DNA of 22,752 nucleotides, taken from NCBI GenBank assembly GCA_038214135.1, contig JBBQSD010000103.1, positions 1 to 22,752 of the forward strand. Reading direction: 5' to 3'. The notes beneath the pieces were generated by a model that saw only the letters and a list, made by a program, of their open reading frames with translations, was not told the origin of the DNA and ran no database searches. The DNA is from JANLSE01 sp038214135 (GTDB taxonomy: Bacteria; Chloroflexota; Chloroflexia; Chloroflexales; Roseiflexaceae). Each line of letters begins with the position of its first letter. The first letter of the stretch is position 1. Below are positions 15,786 through 22,752 of this stretch, one piece after another. Made by a program: the position numbers and the translations under genes.

Positions 15786-16376
15786 ATGCAGCCACGCTTG
15801 ACCCGTAGCCGGACAGATCGCATGGTCGCCGGTGTATGTGGGGGACTTGCCGAGTATTTTGCCATCGACCCGGTGATTGTCCGCCTTATTTTTGTGCTTG
15901 TCAGCCTGACGAGTGGGATTGGTGTGTTACTGTACCCAATCCTGTGGATCGTCATGCCAAAGGGCAGTGGCCCAGATAGCAACCAGCAACTCTTTCCAAG
16001 TGATCCAGAGGAATGGCGACAGCGGGTTCACAGCGTCGGCGAGGAGGCTGTCGCCTTTGGGCAAGGGGTTGAGCGTGATGTCCGCGAAGCGTTCGGCAGC
16101 CGAGGGCAGACGCCAAGCAGTGGTTCTTCCACGACTTCTACTAGCTATGCACCGCCTCCGGCAAGCGGTTCCTATAATTTCGACCCATATACCGGCGAGC
16201 TAATCCAGCCCCAACCTGTGGCTCCGCCGCCACGGCGTAAAGGATCGCAATGGGCCGGAATTGCACTGATGATCCTGGGTGTGATGTTCGTCGCTCCATA
16301 CCTCGGCATATCAACCGATATTCTGTTCCCCATCCTGATGATTATCGCCGGAATTGTGATGCTCGTGCGCCGATAG
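15786..16376 (+). CDS. PspC-domain envelope stress protein with C-terminal membrane pair
   Basis: 196 residues. The N-terminal 60 residues are a PspC domain: LTRSRTDRMVAGVCGGLAEY, then FAIDPVIVRLIFVL and a membrane segment ending in YPILWIVMPK. PspC proteins are inner-membrane parts of phage-shock and cell-envelope stress systems. A hydrophilic linker rich in Ser, Pro and Thr (about residues 65-150) carries YNFDPYTGELI. The protein ends with two membrane segments, AGIALMILGVMFVAPYLG and ILFPILMIIAGIVMLVRR, resembling the LiaI/LiaF-type four-helix module. AAAGGA eight bases before the ATG supports the start; a GTG one codon earlier is less likely. No other psp gene is adjacent, and the hairpin before its ribosome binding site may modulate expression. 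Confidence 0.88.
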   Translation: MQPRLTRSRTDRMVAGVCGGLAEYFAIDPVIVRLIFVLVSLTSGIGVLLYPILWIVMPKGSGPDSNQQLFPSDPEEWRQRVHSVGEEAVAFGQGVERDVREAFGSRGQTPSSGSSTTSTSYAPPPASGSYNFDPYTGELIQPQPVAPPPRRKGSQWAGIALMILGVMFVAPYLGISTDILFPILMIIAGIVMLVRR

Positions 16377-16524
16377 AATCGAGTATTCAGGAGTCAGGAG
16401 TCAGAATACCGATAACTGAGAGCCAGGAACAAGAACTGAGTATCCAGGAGCCAACATTCAGAATCCGGCAAATGTTGCTTTACCAACTTTTTGCACGCAA
16501 TTAGCGGAACTTTTTTCCTGACTC
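16377..16524. repeat. Heptad AGGAGTC repeats between convergent genes
   Basis: The spacer contains GTATTCAGGAGTCAGGAGTC with a trailing AGAATAC (16382-16408), the related GTATCCAGGAGCC (about 16440), and the opposite-strand CCTGACTCC at about 16517. This is the same short tandem repeat family as at 9540 and 10755. No clear terminator is seen. Confidence 0.55.
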
Positions 16525-16764
16525 CTACGGTTTCCCTGGCCCATTAAAGCGCTTACGATCCTTGTGGTGCTTATTGATCGCCTTGCCCCACTCCTTATCC
16601 TGCTGACGGCGATCCTGCTTCGGATTGAGCGTTTTACCGGTATTGCGGCGAATACGCTCGAAGCCGGGTTCCACTTCTTCATCAACATCGTAGCGCTGCT
16701 CATCCTGATCGTCCTGATCAATTGGATCGAGATCATCGTCGGAAGCGATTGGGCGCTTCGTCAT
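16525..16764 (-). CDS. Small highly charged hypothetical protein
   Basis: A 79-residue soluble protein starting MTKRPIASDDDLDP. The first 40 residues are strongly acidic (DQDDQDEQRYDVDEEVEPG) and the remainder strongly basic (KQDRRQQDKEW, NKHHKDRKRF). Such a bipolar layout suggests electrostatic self-association or binding to nucleic acid or basic proteins, but this is inference and no family is recognised. GGAGGAAC five bases before the ATG at 16764 is a strong ribosome binding site and sets this start over an upstream frame extension to 16914. The gene converges on the PspC gene. Its upstream region has a cluster of GAAC/GTTC elements. Confidence 0.65.
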   Translation of the reverse strand: MTKRPIASDDDLDPIDQDDQDEQRYDVDEEVEPGFERIRRNTGKTLNPKQDRRQQDKEWGKAINKHHKDRKRFNGPGKP

Positions 16765-17224
16765 CGCGGGTTCCTCCACATGTTCATATGCGATACAAAT
16801 AGTAGATAGAACAAGTACACGTTCGACTGATGTTCTCTTGTTCAGTAACAAAGGAACAAACAAATCGTGCATTATGCACTGTTGCCTTGTTCTTTCTATA
16901 AGACAGACGAACATCTACGCCACATGCGCTGCGAATGCGTCGGCAGGTGCCTGGAGGATTAACGAAGGGTGCATTCAGGCAGAACTTGCACACAGCATAG
17001 CTGGCATCGCATGAGGCGTGCCTGCGGCATCCACAAACGGGATGCCTACGCTGCTACCAAGACTACCGAGAACACAAAACCCTCCTGATTGGTAATGAGG
17101 GGATAATAAGCTCCACTAGTATATCATAAAGGCGCAGGCAGGCAGGCTTTCGCGGGAGCCGTGGAACCGTTCCATTATTCTGGGGATGCCGTATTATGTG
17201 GCAATGCAGTAAGCTGGGCATGGG
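16765..17224. promoter_or_regulatory. Non-coding upstream region with GAAC/GTTC cluster and palindrome
   Basis: No convincing gene. Seven GAAC or GTTC tetramers lie in 104 bases (16809, 16821, 16832, 16840, 16854, 16889 and 16909). A perfect 13-bp palindrome, GTGCAT-T-ATGCAC, lies at 16867-16879. These could be operator sites for the small charged gene on the minus strand. The rest (16920-17224) is spacer with no recognisable structure. Confidence 0.3.
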
Positions 17225-17713
17225 TCCGCCCCCACCAATGGTATCCGTTGTCTGTATGGCAATGCACACAATGCACGGAGGGGCGATACCAAGCCGCCGA
17301 TATTCGGCCACTATCGTTATGGTGCCACGCGGCGCGTGTTCGCCCGCAATGAATGCCGCATTGCCGAGCGGATGGGTCCGCCCCACCCATGGTCTTCATT
17401 GCCGGGCGGACACATGGGTTCGCCCCCACCAACGGTATTCATCGTCTGTATGGCAATGCATACAATGCACGGAGGGGCGATACCAAGCCGCCGATATTCG
17501 GCCACTATCGTTATGGTGCCACGCGGCGCGTGTTCGCCCGCAATGAATGCCGCATTGCCCGGCGGACCCATGTGTCCGCCCCCACCAACGGTATCCGTTG
17601 TCTGTACGACGATGCACACAATGCACGGAGGGGCGATACCAAGCCGCCGATATTCGGCTACTATCGCTATGGTGCCACGCGGCGCGTGTCCGCCGCAATG
17701 AATGCCGCATTGC
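17225..17713. repeat. Three direct repeats of about 140 bp with REP-like spacers
   Basis: Near-identical units lie at 17225-17365, 17419-17558 and 17575-17713. Each begins TCCGCCCCCACCAA (or TTCGCC...), passes through ATGCACGGAGGGGCGATACC and CAAGCCGCCGATATTCGGC, and ends near AATGAATGCCGCATTGC. The gaps of 53 and 16 bases hold REP-type palindromes: GGCGGACACATGGGTTCGCC at 17405-17424 and its near reverse complement at 17561-17580. Unequal spacing argues against a simple satellite. Long open frames across the units come from the repetition and GC content and are not treated as genes. Confidence 0.8.
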
Positions 17714-17721
17714 AATACAAG

Positions 17722-17757
17722 AAAGCCCCTCTCCCGTTCTGGGAGAAGGGTTGGGGT
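17722..17757 (-). terminator. Candidate terminator downstream of res
   Basis: On the minus strand, past the res stop, CTTCTCCC-AGAAC-GGGAGAGG forms a hairpin followed by GGCTTTCTTGT, a short T-rich stretch. The stem has one mismatch. The sequence is also similar to a widespread bacterial repeat of this form, so it may not be a dedicated terminator. Confidence 0.5.
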
Positions 17758-17777
17758 GAGGAAAACCAATAGTGCCA

Positions 17778-20570
17778 TCACGGTTCGAGCACTGTATTGG
17801 CAATCGCCTCAATCGTCGTACGCAGGCTGTCCACATCTCGGCAGACCTGGTAGTGCCAGTGGCCCCACTGACCCGCATAGTTCACTGCATCAACCCAGCG
17901 CTTTGCGCCGGCAGCCTTGGCCCGATCACGCTCGTCCTCTTCACCCTTGATCTCAAGCACTAGATGAAGCTGCGCTGCTGCATTATTGCTTGGGTCCTTG
18001 GAGACCACCACAATGAAATCGGGTGTGTAGGCATGATTGGCCTCTGCAAAGCGATAGGGGATGGTGAAGTCCAGCTTATAGTTGCGAACGTAGTAGCGCA
18101 CCCAACTGTGTGATTCGAGTATCTGAGCGGCGCGGCGTTCCCATCCAGACTCCAACACAACATGCGAAACGTGGCTGCGCGTTGTCGGCCAAACCTTGCG
18201 GGTCGTGGTGAAGATTACATCGGCTGTGGTTCCGGTTGGCCGGTAGTTGTCCAGCACTGGCAAAATTGGCGGTTGCCCTGTCGCAGTGACGGGCCGCAGC
18301 GCGGTGCGGATTCGTTCGACCACCTCGGTCTGGTAGCGGGCCAGGGCAAGGTCTTCGATCTGCGCTTCATCACTCAGTTCAATCTTCGTAGCGATATAGG
18401 TATTAACTAACTTCAGCACCTGTGGGAAAAGCTGCTGCCGGTTCGCATCCTGATGGAAATCCTTGACGATCCGGGCCGCGATCCGATAACTGGTTGATTG
18501 TAGGCGATTGACCTGATAGTAGCTGCCACGCTCGTGCACCACATTTGGTGCGACAGCGGTGATCGCGCCGAGTTGCCCGGTCGGGGCACCGGCCCTCACC
18601 TGCGTCGGCTCGGCGGTTGGCGTTAGCTTGAGCGGCGGTAAACTAGCAATATCGGCAGTCACATGCTCGCGAATATCACTCAAATAGCCTGTCACACGTG
18701 GGAAACTAATCGCCATGTTCGCTCGCTCGGCCAATGCGCGAACCGTGTGTGCCTGCGGCGGTGGCGGCGCAACAGATGACTTCACCTCCTGGACTGGAAT
18801 GGCCTGGAAGGGGATACCATAGACATCGACATACTCCGGCTGGCTCAGGTCATCGTATGATGTGCGACGCAGCCCACGCCCGACAACCTGCTCACACAAT
18901 AGCTGTGATGAGAAGGCTCGCAGCCCAAGAATATGGGTAACATTTTGAGCATCCCACCCTTCAGTAAGCATCCCAACGCTGACGACACAACGCACCCGTT
19001 CTCCCGTTGCACCGACTTTGCCAACCGTCGCAAGCACCTCGCGCAATCGCTCAGCTGCATCCTCTTTACTCTCACCATCGCCACGGCTCTCTGCCTGTGC
19101 TAGCAGCCGCGAGTCGATCCGAATGGTTACATCTGGCTGTCCAGCGATGTTCTTCAATTCAGGCAGCAGCTGGCCTTCGGCAATATAGCCATGCAATACC
19201 TGCGCGGTGCTGGTATCGTTGCAAACAAGAATGAGCACTGGCGGTGTACTGCGTCCGGCTACTTCCCAGGCATACAGCATCGTACGCCACTCGCTTGCCA
19301 ATGTCGCCAGCGCGCCCTCAACGCCAACCAGGATGCGGATAAGTGCCTCGCCAGTTGCCTCACCCTTGGTTGAGCGTTTTGGCAAGGTAATCTTGATCGA
19401 CTCCCACAGGTTGAAGTAGCGCGGTCGCACATCGCCAGAATTGTCATCGACGGGAATGCGTGGCACCTTGACCAAGCCGCTCTCGATGGCATCGACCAAC
19501 CCAAAATCGCTGACGATCCATTCGAATGGCGCACCCTCCTCGCGTCCGCTGCCGCTGATATAGTAGGGTGTCGCAGACATATCGATACACAGGTTGATAC
19601 CGCGCACACGATCAATCCGATCCAGCCCGCCAACCCAGATAGTCGCCTCGTTGTTCTCCTCGTTTTCTGCCGATGGTGTGACACCGCGCCGACGCGGTGT
19701 TAGCTCAGGGAACAGCGGCGTCTGCGCATCGGCATAGGTAATCCGGTAGGCATGGTGCGCTTCATCATTGAGCACCAGTAGATTACCCTTCGGCCCAAGA
19801 TCGCGCAGCACCCGTTGACAGAAGGCGGCATCGCTCTCCGGCCCAAGCTTGACCACCCCACGTGTGTTGGTGTCGTCCTGTGGCAGGAACAGATGCCAGT
19901 TGGTGATCAGGAACTTACCCTGGCCGAGCTGTGGCAGCATCCCAAGCGGCACCAGATCAAAGCGCTCATAATAGTTATCGGGGCGGCTTGGCAGCAGAAC
20001 CTGAAGGCGCTCCTTGACCGTCAGGTTTGGTGCGACGATCAGCACCGCATCGGAGAAGCGCTTATCCTGGCGGCTCTGAACTTTATTGAGCACACTCCAG
20101 GCGATCAACATCGCGATCACGGTCGTCTTGCCACTGCCCGTTGCCAGCTTCAGACAGTAGCGCACGAACGCGCCGCCATCGCGTGGCAGATCAATGCCAG
20201 CCTTTGCTGCTGGCGCAGCTTCGCTTAGCCAGATCACCGCCTCCGCCGCCTCACGCTGGGCAAAGAACAGCCGCCGCTGTCGATCCGGCGCATCCCAATA
20301 GCGCAGCAATTCCTGGCTGACCCGTGTTGCGCCAGGGTAGCCCGCCACACGCCACGCTGCTACGCGAGCGCGGATTGCATTCACAAGCTCAAGCGGAACG
20401 CTCTCCTGCTCGGCGATTGAGCGTAGTTGGGCACGGTTACCCCGCAGATACCCCGCTGGCCGCCGACCATCGCGCAGCAGCGGTGCAGCACCACTGAAAT
20501 CGTAGTAGCGCGTCGGCTCGGCAAAGGGCTCATTGATGATCGGGTTGGCGACGGCATTGGAAATAGCCAT
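17778..20570 (-). CDS. res: Type III-like restriction endonuclease subunit (Res), helicase-nuclease
   Basis: 930 residues. The SF2 helicase core shows motif I LATGSGKTT (142-150), motif II NDEAHH (268-273), motif III MSATP (331-335), motif V SVGMLTEGWD (531-540) and motif VI QVVGRGLRR (561-569). The C-terminal PD-(D/E)xK nuclease has Asp851 in YTPDFIVVV and Glu873-x-Lys875 in VLEIKG. With a partner methyltransferase it should translocate on and cut unmodified foreign DNA. All catalytic residues are present, so it looks intact. GAGGAC eight bases before the ATG supports the start. The matching mod gene lies upstream on the same strand, but a divergent transposase gene and REPs separate them. 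The res start is 43 bases from the transposase start, so it probably needs its own promoter. Confidence 0.9.
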   Translation of the reverse strand: MAISNAVANPIINEPFAEPTRYYDFSGAAPLLRDGRRPAGYLRGNRAQLRSIAEQESVPLELVNAIRARVAAWRVAGYPGATRVSQELLRYWDAPDRQRRLFFAQREAAEAVIWLSEAAPAAKAGIDLPRDGGAFVRYCLKLATGSGKTTVIAMLIAWSVLNKVQSRQDKRFSDAVLIVAPNLTVKERLQVLLPSRPDNYYERFDLVPLGMLPQLGQGKFLITNWHLFLPQDDTNTRGVVKLGPESDAAFCQRVLRDLGPKGNLLVLNDEAHHAYRITYADAQTPLFPELTPRRRGVTPSAENEENNEATIWVGGLDRIDRVRGINLCIDMSATPYYISGSGREEGAPFEWIVSDFGLVDAIESGLVKVPRIPVDDNSGDVRPRYFNLWESIKITLPKRSTKGEATGEALIRILVGVEGALATLASEWRTMLYAWEVAGRSTPPVLILVCNDTSTAQVLHGYIAEGQLLPELKNIAGQPDVTIRIDSRLLAQAESRGDGESKEDAAERLREVLATVGKVGATGERVRCVVSVGMLTEGWDAQNVTHILGLRAFSSQLLCEQVVGRGLRRTSYDDLSQPEYVDVYGIPFQAIPVQEVKSSVAPPPPQAHTVRALAERANMAISFPRVTGYLSDIREHVTADIASLPPLKLTPTAEPTQVRAGAPTGQLGAITAVAPNVVHERGSYYQVNRLQSTSYRIAARIVKDFHQDANRQQLFPQVLKLVNTYIATKIELSDEAQIEDLALARYQTEVVERIRTALRPVTATGQPPILPVLDNYRPTGTTADVIFTTTRKVWPTTRSHVSHVVLESGWERRAAQILESHSWVRYYVRNYKLDFTIPYRFAEANHAYTPDFIVVVSKDPSNNAAAQLHLVLEIKGEEDERDRAKAAGAKRWVDAVNYAGQWGHWHYQVCRDVDSLRTTIEAIANTVLEP

Positions 20571-20613
20571 GTGGTATCGTCCTCAAAGTGGATTGAACAA
20601 GAGTGAGATTCGG

Positions 20614-21108
20614 ATGTCAAATAAATCGAATAAGTACAGTCGCCGCTCGATTCGACTACCCGGCTACGACTACAGCTGCGCCGGAGCATACTTCGTAACG
20701 ATGTGTACTCAAGGACGTGATCACCGTTTTGCAACAGTTACGCACACTGGCCTCCAATTGAGCACCGCTGGATTGATGCTCGAATTGTGGTGGCATAAAC
20801 TACCCGATAAGTTTCCAACTGTGGCACTCGATAATTCTGTGATTATGCCGGATCACATGCACGGTATCATCTGGCTTCAGCCATCGAGTGTCGGCGCTCC
20901 CACCCTAGGGACGACGATCCAGTGGTTCAAGACGATGACAACGAACGCATATATTCTCGGCATACGCGACAATGGGTGGCCAACATTCGAGCGACGCCTC
21001 TGGCAGCGCGACTACTATGAGCGAATCATTCGTGATGAATCAGAACTCGAACGTATTCGTACGTATATTGCTGATAATCCGGCGCGGTGGATGGCGAAAT
21101 ATAAATAG
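20614..21108 (+). mobile_element. REP-associated tyrosine transposase (RAYT, Y1/HUH family)
   Basis: 164 residues of the single-domain Y1 transposase family related to IS200/IS605 TnpA. The N terminus has RRSIRLPGYDYSCAGAYFVT (10-29). The HUH metal motif is His81-Met-His83 in VIMPDHMHGIIWL. The C terminus has LWQRDYYERIIRDESELERI (129-148) with Tyr134 and Tyr135 as candidates for the catalytic Tyr, then YIADNPARW. This pattern marks RAYTs, domesticated transposases that handle REP palindromes. The ATG at 20614 is chosen because homology begins there; the ribosome binding site is weak. The gene looks intact. A REP array lies directly downstream at 21126-21384. It sits between mod and res on the opposite strand to both. 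Confidence 0.9.
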
Positions 21109-21112
21109 AATA

Positions 21113-21384
21113 CCCATCTCGGCTCGGCGGACACGCAGGTTCGCCGCAACGCCATCTCGGCGGACACGCAGGTTCGCCGCAACGGGGCCGCAACGCCCAT
21201 CTCGGCTCGGCGGACACGCAGGTTCGCCGCAACGCCGCTACCCAACGCCCATCTCGGCTCGGCGGACACGCAGGTTCGCCGCAACGGGGCCGCCGCAACG
21301 GGGCCGCCGCAACGCCGCTACCCAACGCCCTATACCGCCACAACATCGTAGCCCTTCGGTTCGGGCGGACCTGCGTGTCCGCCC
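21113..21384. repeat. REP array: four direct copies and one inverted copy
   Basis: GGCGGACACGCAGGTTCGCC occurs at 21126-21145, 21159-21178, 21209-21228 and 21261-21280, mostly preceded by CATCTCGGCTC and followed by GCAACG. An inverted copy, differing at one base, lies at 21364-21383. In the last copy GGGCGGAC-CTGCGT-GTCCGCCC forms a perfect 8-bp stem one base past the mod stop codon and may end mod transcription. CCGCTACCCAACGCCC is also duplicated inside the array. The array lies immediately 3' of the RAYT gene. Confidence 0.88.
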
Positions 21385-21385
21385 T

Positions 21386-22752
21386 CTACCCTACCCGCAG
21401 CACCGCCATGACTTCGTTCCCGCGATGATCGATGACTTTCACGGCGCACTGCTTGTGCTTGCCAGCTTTGAATGGCAGCGAGGTTGTGCGTTGGAGTGCT
21501 ACGAACTGCTCTGGGTCCACGTTGCCTTTGAGCGCCTTGCTGATCTTCTCCCACGGGTTAGGCGTCTGTGCGGGAAAGTATGCCTGGCGCACCAGGAATG
21601 TCGCGCCGTCATAATCTGTGTCGAGAAACCAGGCCGCGATCTGATCCGCACTCGATGCATCAAAGTCGCCAGTGTTGGGATCGTAGATGTCGATGCCGCG
21701 CACTGTGATGCTGTAGCCATCAGCGCCACGTTGCAGTGCCACATCGGGTGATCCAAAGACGCTGAAGACCTGCGAGGATTTGCTGGTTTTCAGTAAGCCG
21801 TCCATGAGCAGATCGGCGTTGATTGCGACGCCAAGCACTGGTGGCCGCACAGTGCCTTTGCCAAGCAGTGCCTGCGCTGGTGCGTCGAAGGCAAATCCTG
21901 CTGCGATCAGTGCGCTGTAGCTGCCGCGTGCTTCGTTCAATGCATCCTGCAATTGGGCGCTTGTGAGCGGGCCGTATTGTGGGCCGAACACCACCGCTGC
22001 CGTGATCGTTTTGCCAGCCTGCTCATAGTCGCATTCGGCATGCAGCACGCCACCAATCAATGGCGAGATACGCTTGATCGGCAGGTGCGTTCCGCGCACG
22101 GTTAGCCCGGCTCGGCGCAACTGTTCGATCATGCGATCAAGGTACGCGCCGGCGTCGTCAGCGTCGCTCGGCGCCGCGACATCGACGGCATCCGGGTCGA
22201 GCAGCTGCGGCTGCACCGCCTCGACGGTGAACGGGCCGGCGACGCGCACAGTAGAGCGATCTATCTCGGCTTGGTCGTAGAGCGTCTCGGTATCGGCTGG
22301 CTCGTTCTGCGCGATGCTCTTGAGCGTGACGTGTGGGACGGTTTTGTAGACGAACGCGCCGCGCACGCCCTGATCAGGATGGGCGAGCTTGTACATCGGG
22401 AACGTGGCCGTCATCAGGCGCTGGCGAGCCAGTGCGAGGGCAACACGGCTCGTGTCACAGGTGATCCAACGCCTGCCCCAATTTTCCGCGACGTAGGCGC
22501 TGGTGCCACTGCCGCAAGTTGGATCGAACACCAGGTCGCCGGGGTCGGTGGTCATGAGGATGCAGCGTTTAATAACGTCGGTATTGGTTTGTACAGCATA
22601 CAATTGATCAGCAGCACCAGCTGTGTCCGACCAAAGATTGGTAATTTTACTAACAGGGTAATCATCATGGTACAAAACATATCTCAGAGTATTACCGCTT
22701 GGCACAAGACGTTTCTGCTGAGCTAGACTCTGCATCCCTATTCTATCTGTCT
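21386..22752 (-). CDS. mod: Type III-like DNA methyltransferase subunit (Mod), 5'-partial
   Basis: The frame stays open to the right window edge, with no stop before the first ATG at 22735, so the gene is truncated. The visible part begins around KRLVPSGNTLRYVLY and NLWSDT, followed by QTNTDVIKRCILMTTDPGD and the AdoMet-binding motif I FDPTCGSGTSAYVAENWGRR. TCDTSRVALALARQRL continues the fold. In beta-class methyltransferases the DPPY motif precedes motif I, so the catalytic motif should lie beyond the window. The remaining roughly 330 residues are a family-specific C-terminal region without a recognised motif, presumably contacting Res or the target. With res it should modify one DNA strand at a short site. 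Base methylated and specificity cannot be read here. Confidence 0.88.
   Translation of the reverse strand, partial: TDRIGMQSLAQQKRLVPSGNTLRYVLYHDDYPVSKITNLWSDTAGAADQLYAVQTNTDVIKRCILMTTDPGDLVFDPTCGSGTSAYVAENWGRRWITCDTSRVALALARQRLMTATFPMYKLAHPDQGVRGAFVYKTVPHVTLKSIAQNEPADTETLYDQAEIDRSTVRVAGPFTVEAVQPQLLDPDAVDVAAPSDADDAGAYLDRMIEQLRRAGLTVRGTHLPIKRISPLIGGVLHAECDYEQAGKTITAAVVFGPQYGPLTSAQLQDALNEARGSYSALIAAGFAFDAPAQALLGKGTVRPPVLGVAINADLLMDGLLKTSKSSQVFSVFGSPDVALQRGADGYSITVRGIDIYDPNTGDFDASSADQIAAWFLDTDYDGATFLVRQAYFPAQTPNPWEKISKALKGNVDPEQFVALQRTTSLPFKAGKHKQCAVKVIDHRGNEVMAVLRVG

Noticed and set aside
16809..16824. LexA/SOS box (GAAC-N8-GTTC)
   Set aside because: Known boxes of the GAAC-N4-GTTC type have a four-base spacer; here it is eight, and the downstream gene has no SOS link.
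17225..17713. CRISPR array
   Set aside because: There are only three units of about 140 bp with spacers of 53 and 16 bases; CRISPR repeats are short (about 23-47 bp) with uniform spacers, and no cas gene is nearby.
17063..17878. Several long open frames on both strands across the repeat units
   Set aside because: They repeat the same peptide with the DNA repeats, lack ribosome binding sites and family features, and open frames occur in several frames at once, as expected for repeated GC-rich DNA.
20533..20613. N-terminal extension of the RAYT gene overlapping res
   Set aside because: The 27 extra residues show no family similarity; homology begins at the ATG at 20614.

Overview
The window looks like a chromosomal segment of a filamentous Chloroflexota bacterium (class Chloroflexia, Chloroflexales or Herpetosiphonales type). 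This is inferred from protein style (Pro/Thr-rich membrane tails, a LuxR/AAA-regulator remnant, an SMP-30 lactonase, hybrid histidine kinases) and from the many short heptameric tandem repeats and palindromes between genes. The species cannot be named. GC content looks moderate. No rRNA, tRNA or CRISPR array was seen.

Layout, left to right. 1-1018: a small membrane protein cut by the window edge, then a decayed MFS transporter. 1019-2053: an SMP-30/gluconolactonase-like hydrolase. 2054-3621: repeat-rich spacer and a composite pseudogene in which a LuxR/AAA regulator remnant runs into a broken FAD monooxygenase. 3710-8315 (minus): a three-gene phosphorelay operon made of two hybrid histidine kinases and a single-domain response regulator, with a good promoter candidate at 8374-8403. 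8444-10540: small metabolic proteins (cupin; ATC-hydrolase-like protein; VOC protein; Rid protein without the catalytic Arg). 10783-13242 (minus): a DUF4173 membrane protein and a VC0807-family membrane protein. 13303-15390 (minus): a roughly 695-residue protein whose C-terminal half closely resembles cyanobacterial fatty acyl-ACP reductase (AAR), including the NADPH loop and catalytic Cys, behind an unrecognised domain of about 310 residues. 15786-16764: a PspC-domain envelope stress protein and a small charged protein. 16765-17777: a long non-coding tract with three 140-bp repeat units. 17778-22752: a type III-like restriction-modification locus (res complete, mod cut by the right edge) with a REP-associated tyrosine transposase (RAYT) and a REP array between the two genes.

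The most interesting points are the two-domain AAR-like enzyme, the RAYT/REP module lodged between mod and res with matching palindromes elsewhere in the window, and the compact phosphorelay with four receiver domains on two kinases plus a stand-alone receiver and no DNA-binding output. The left third holds at least three decayed genes, so it seems to have been losing genes.
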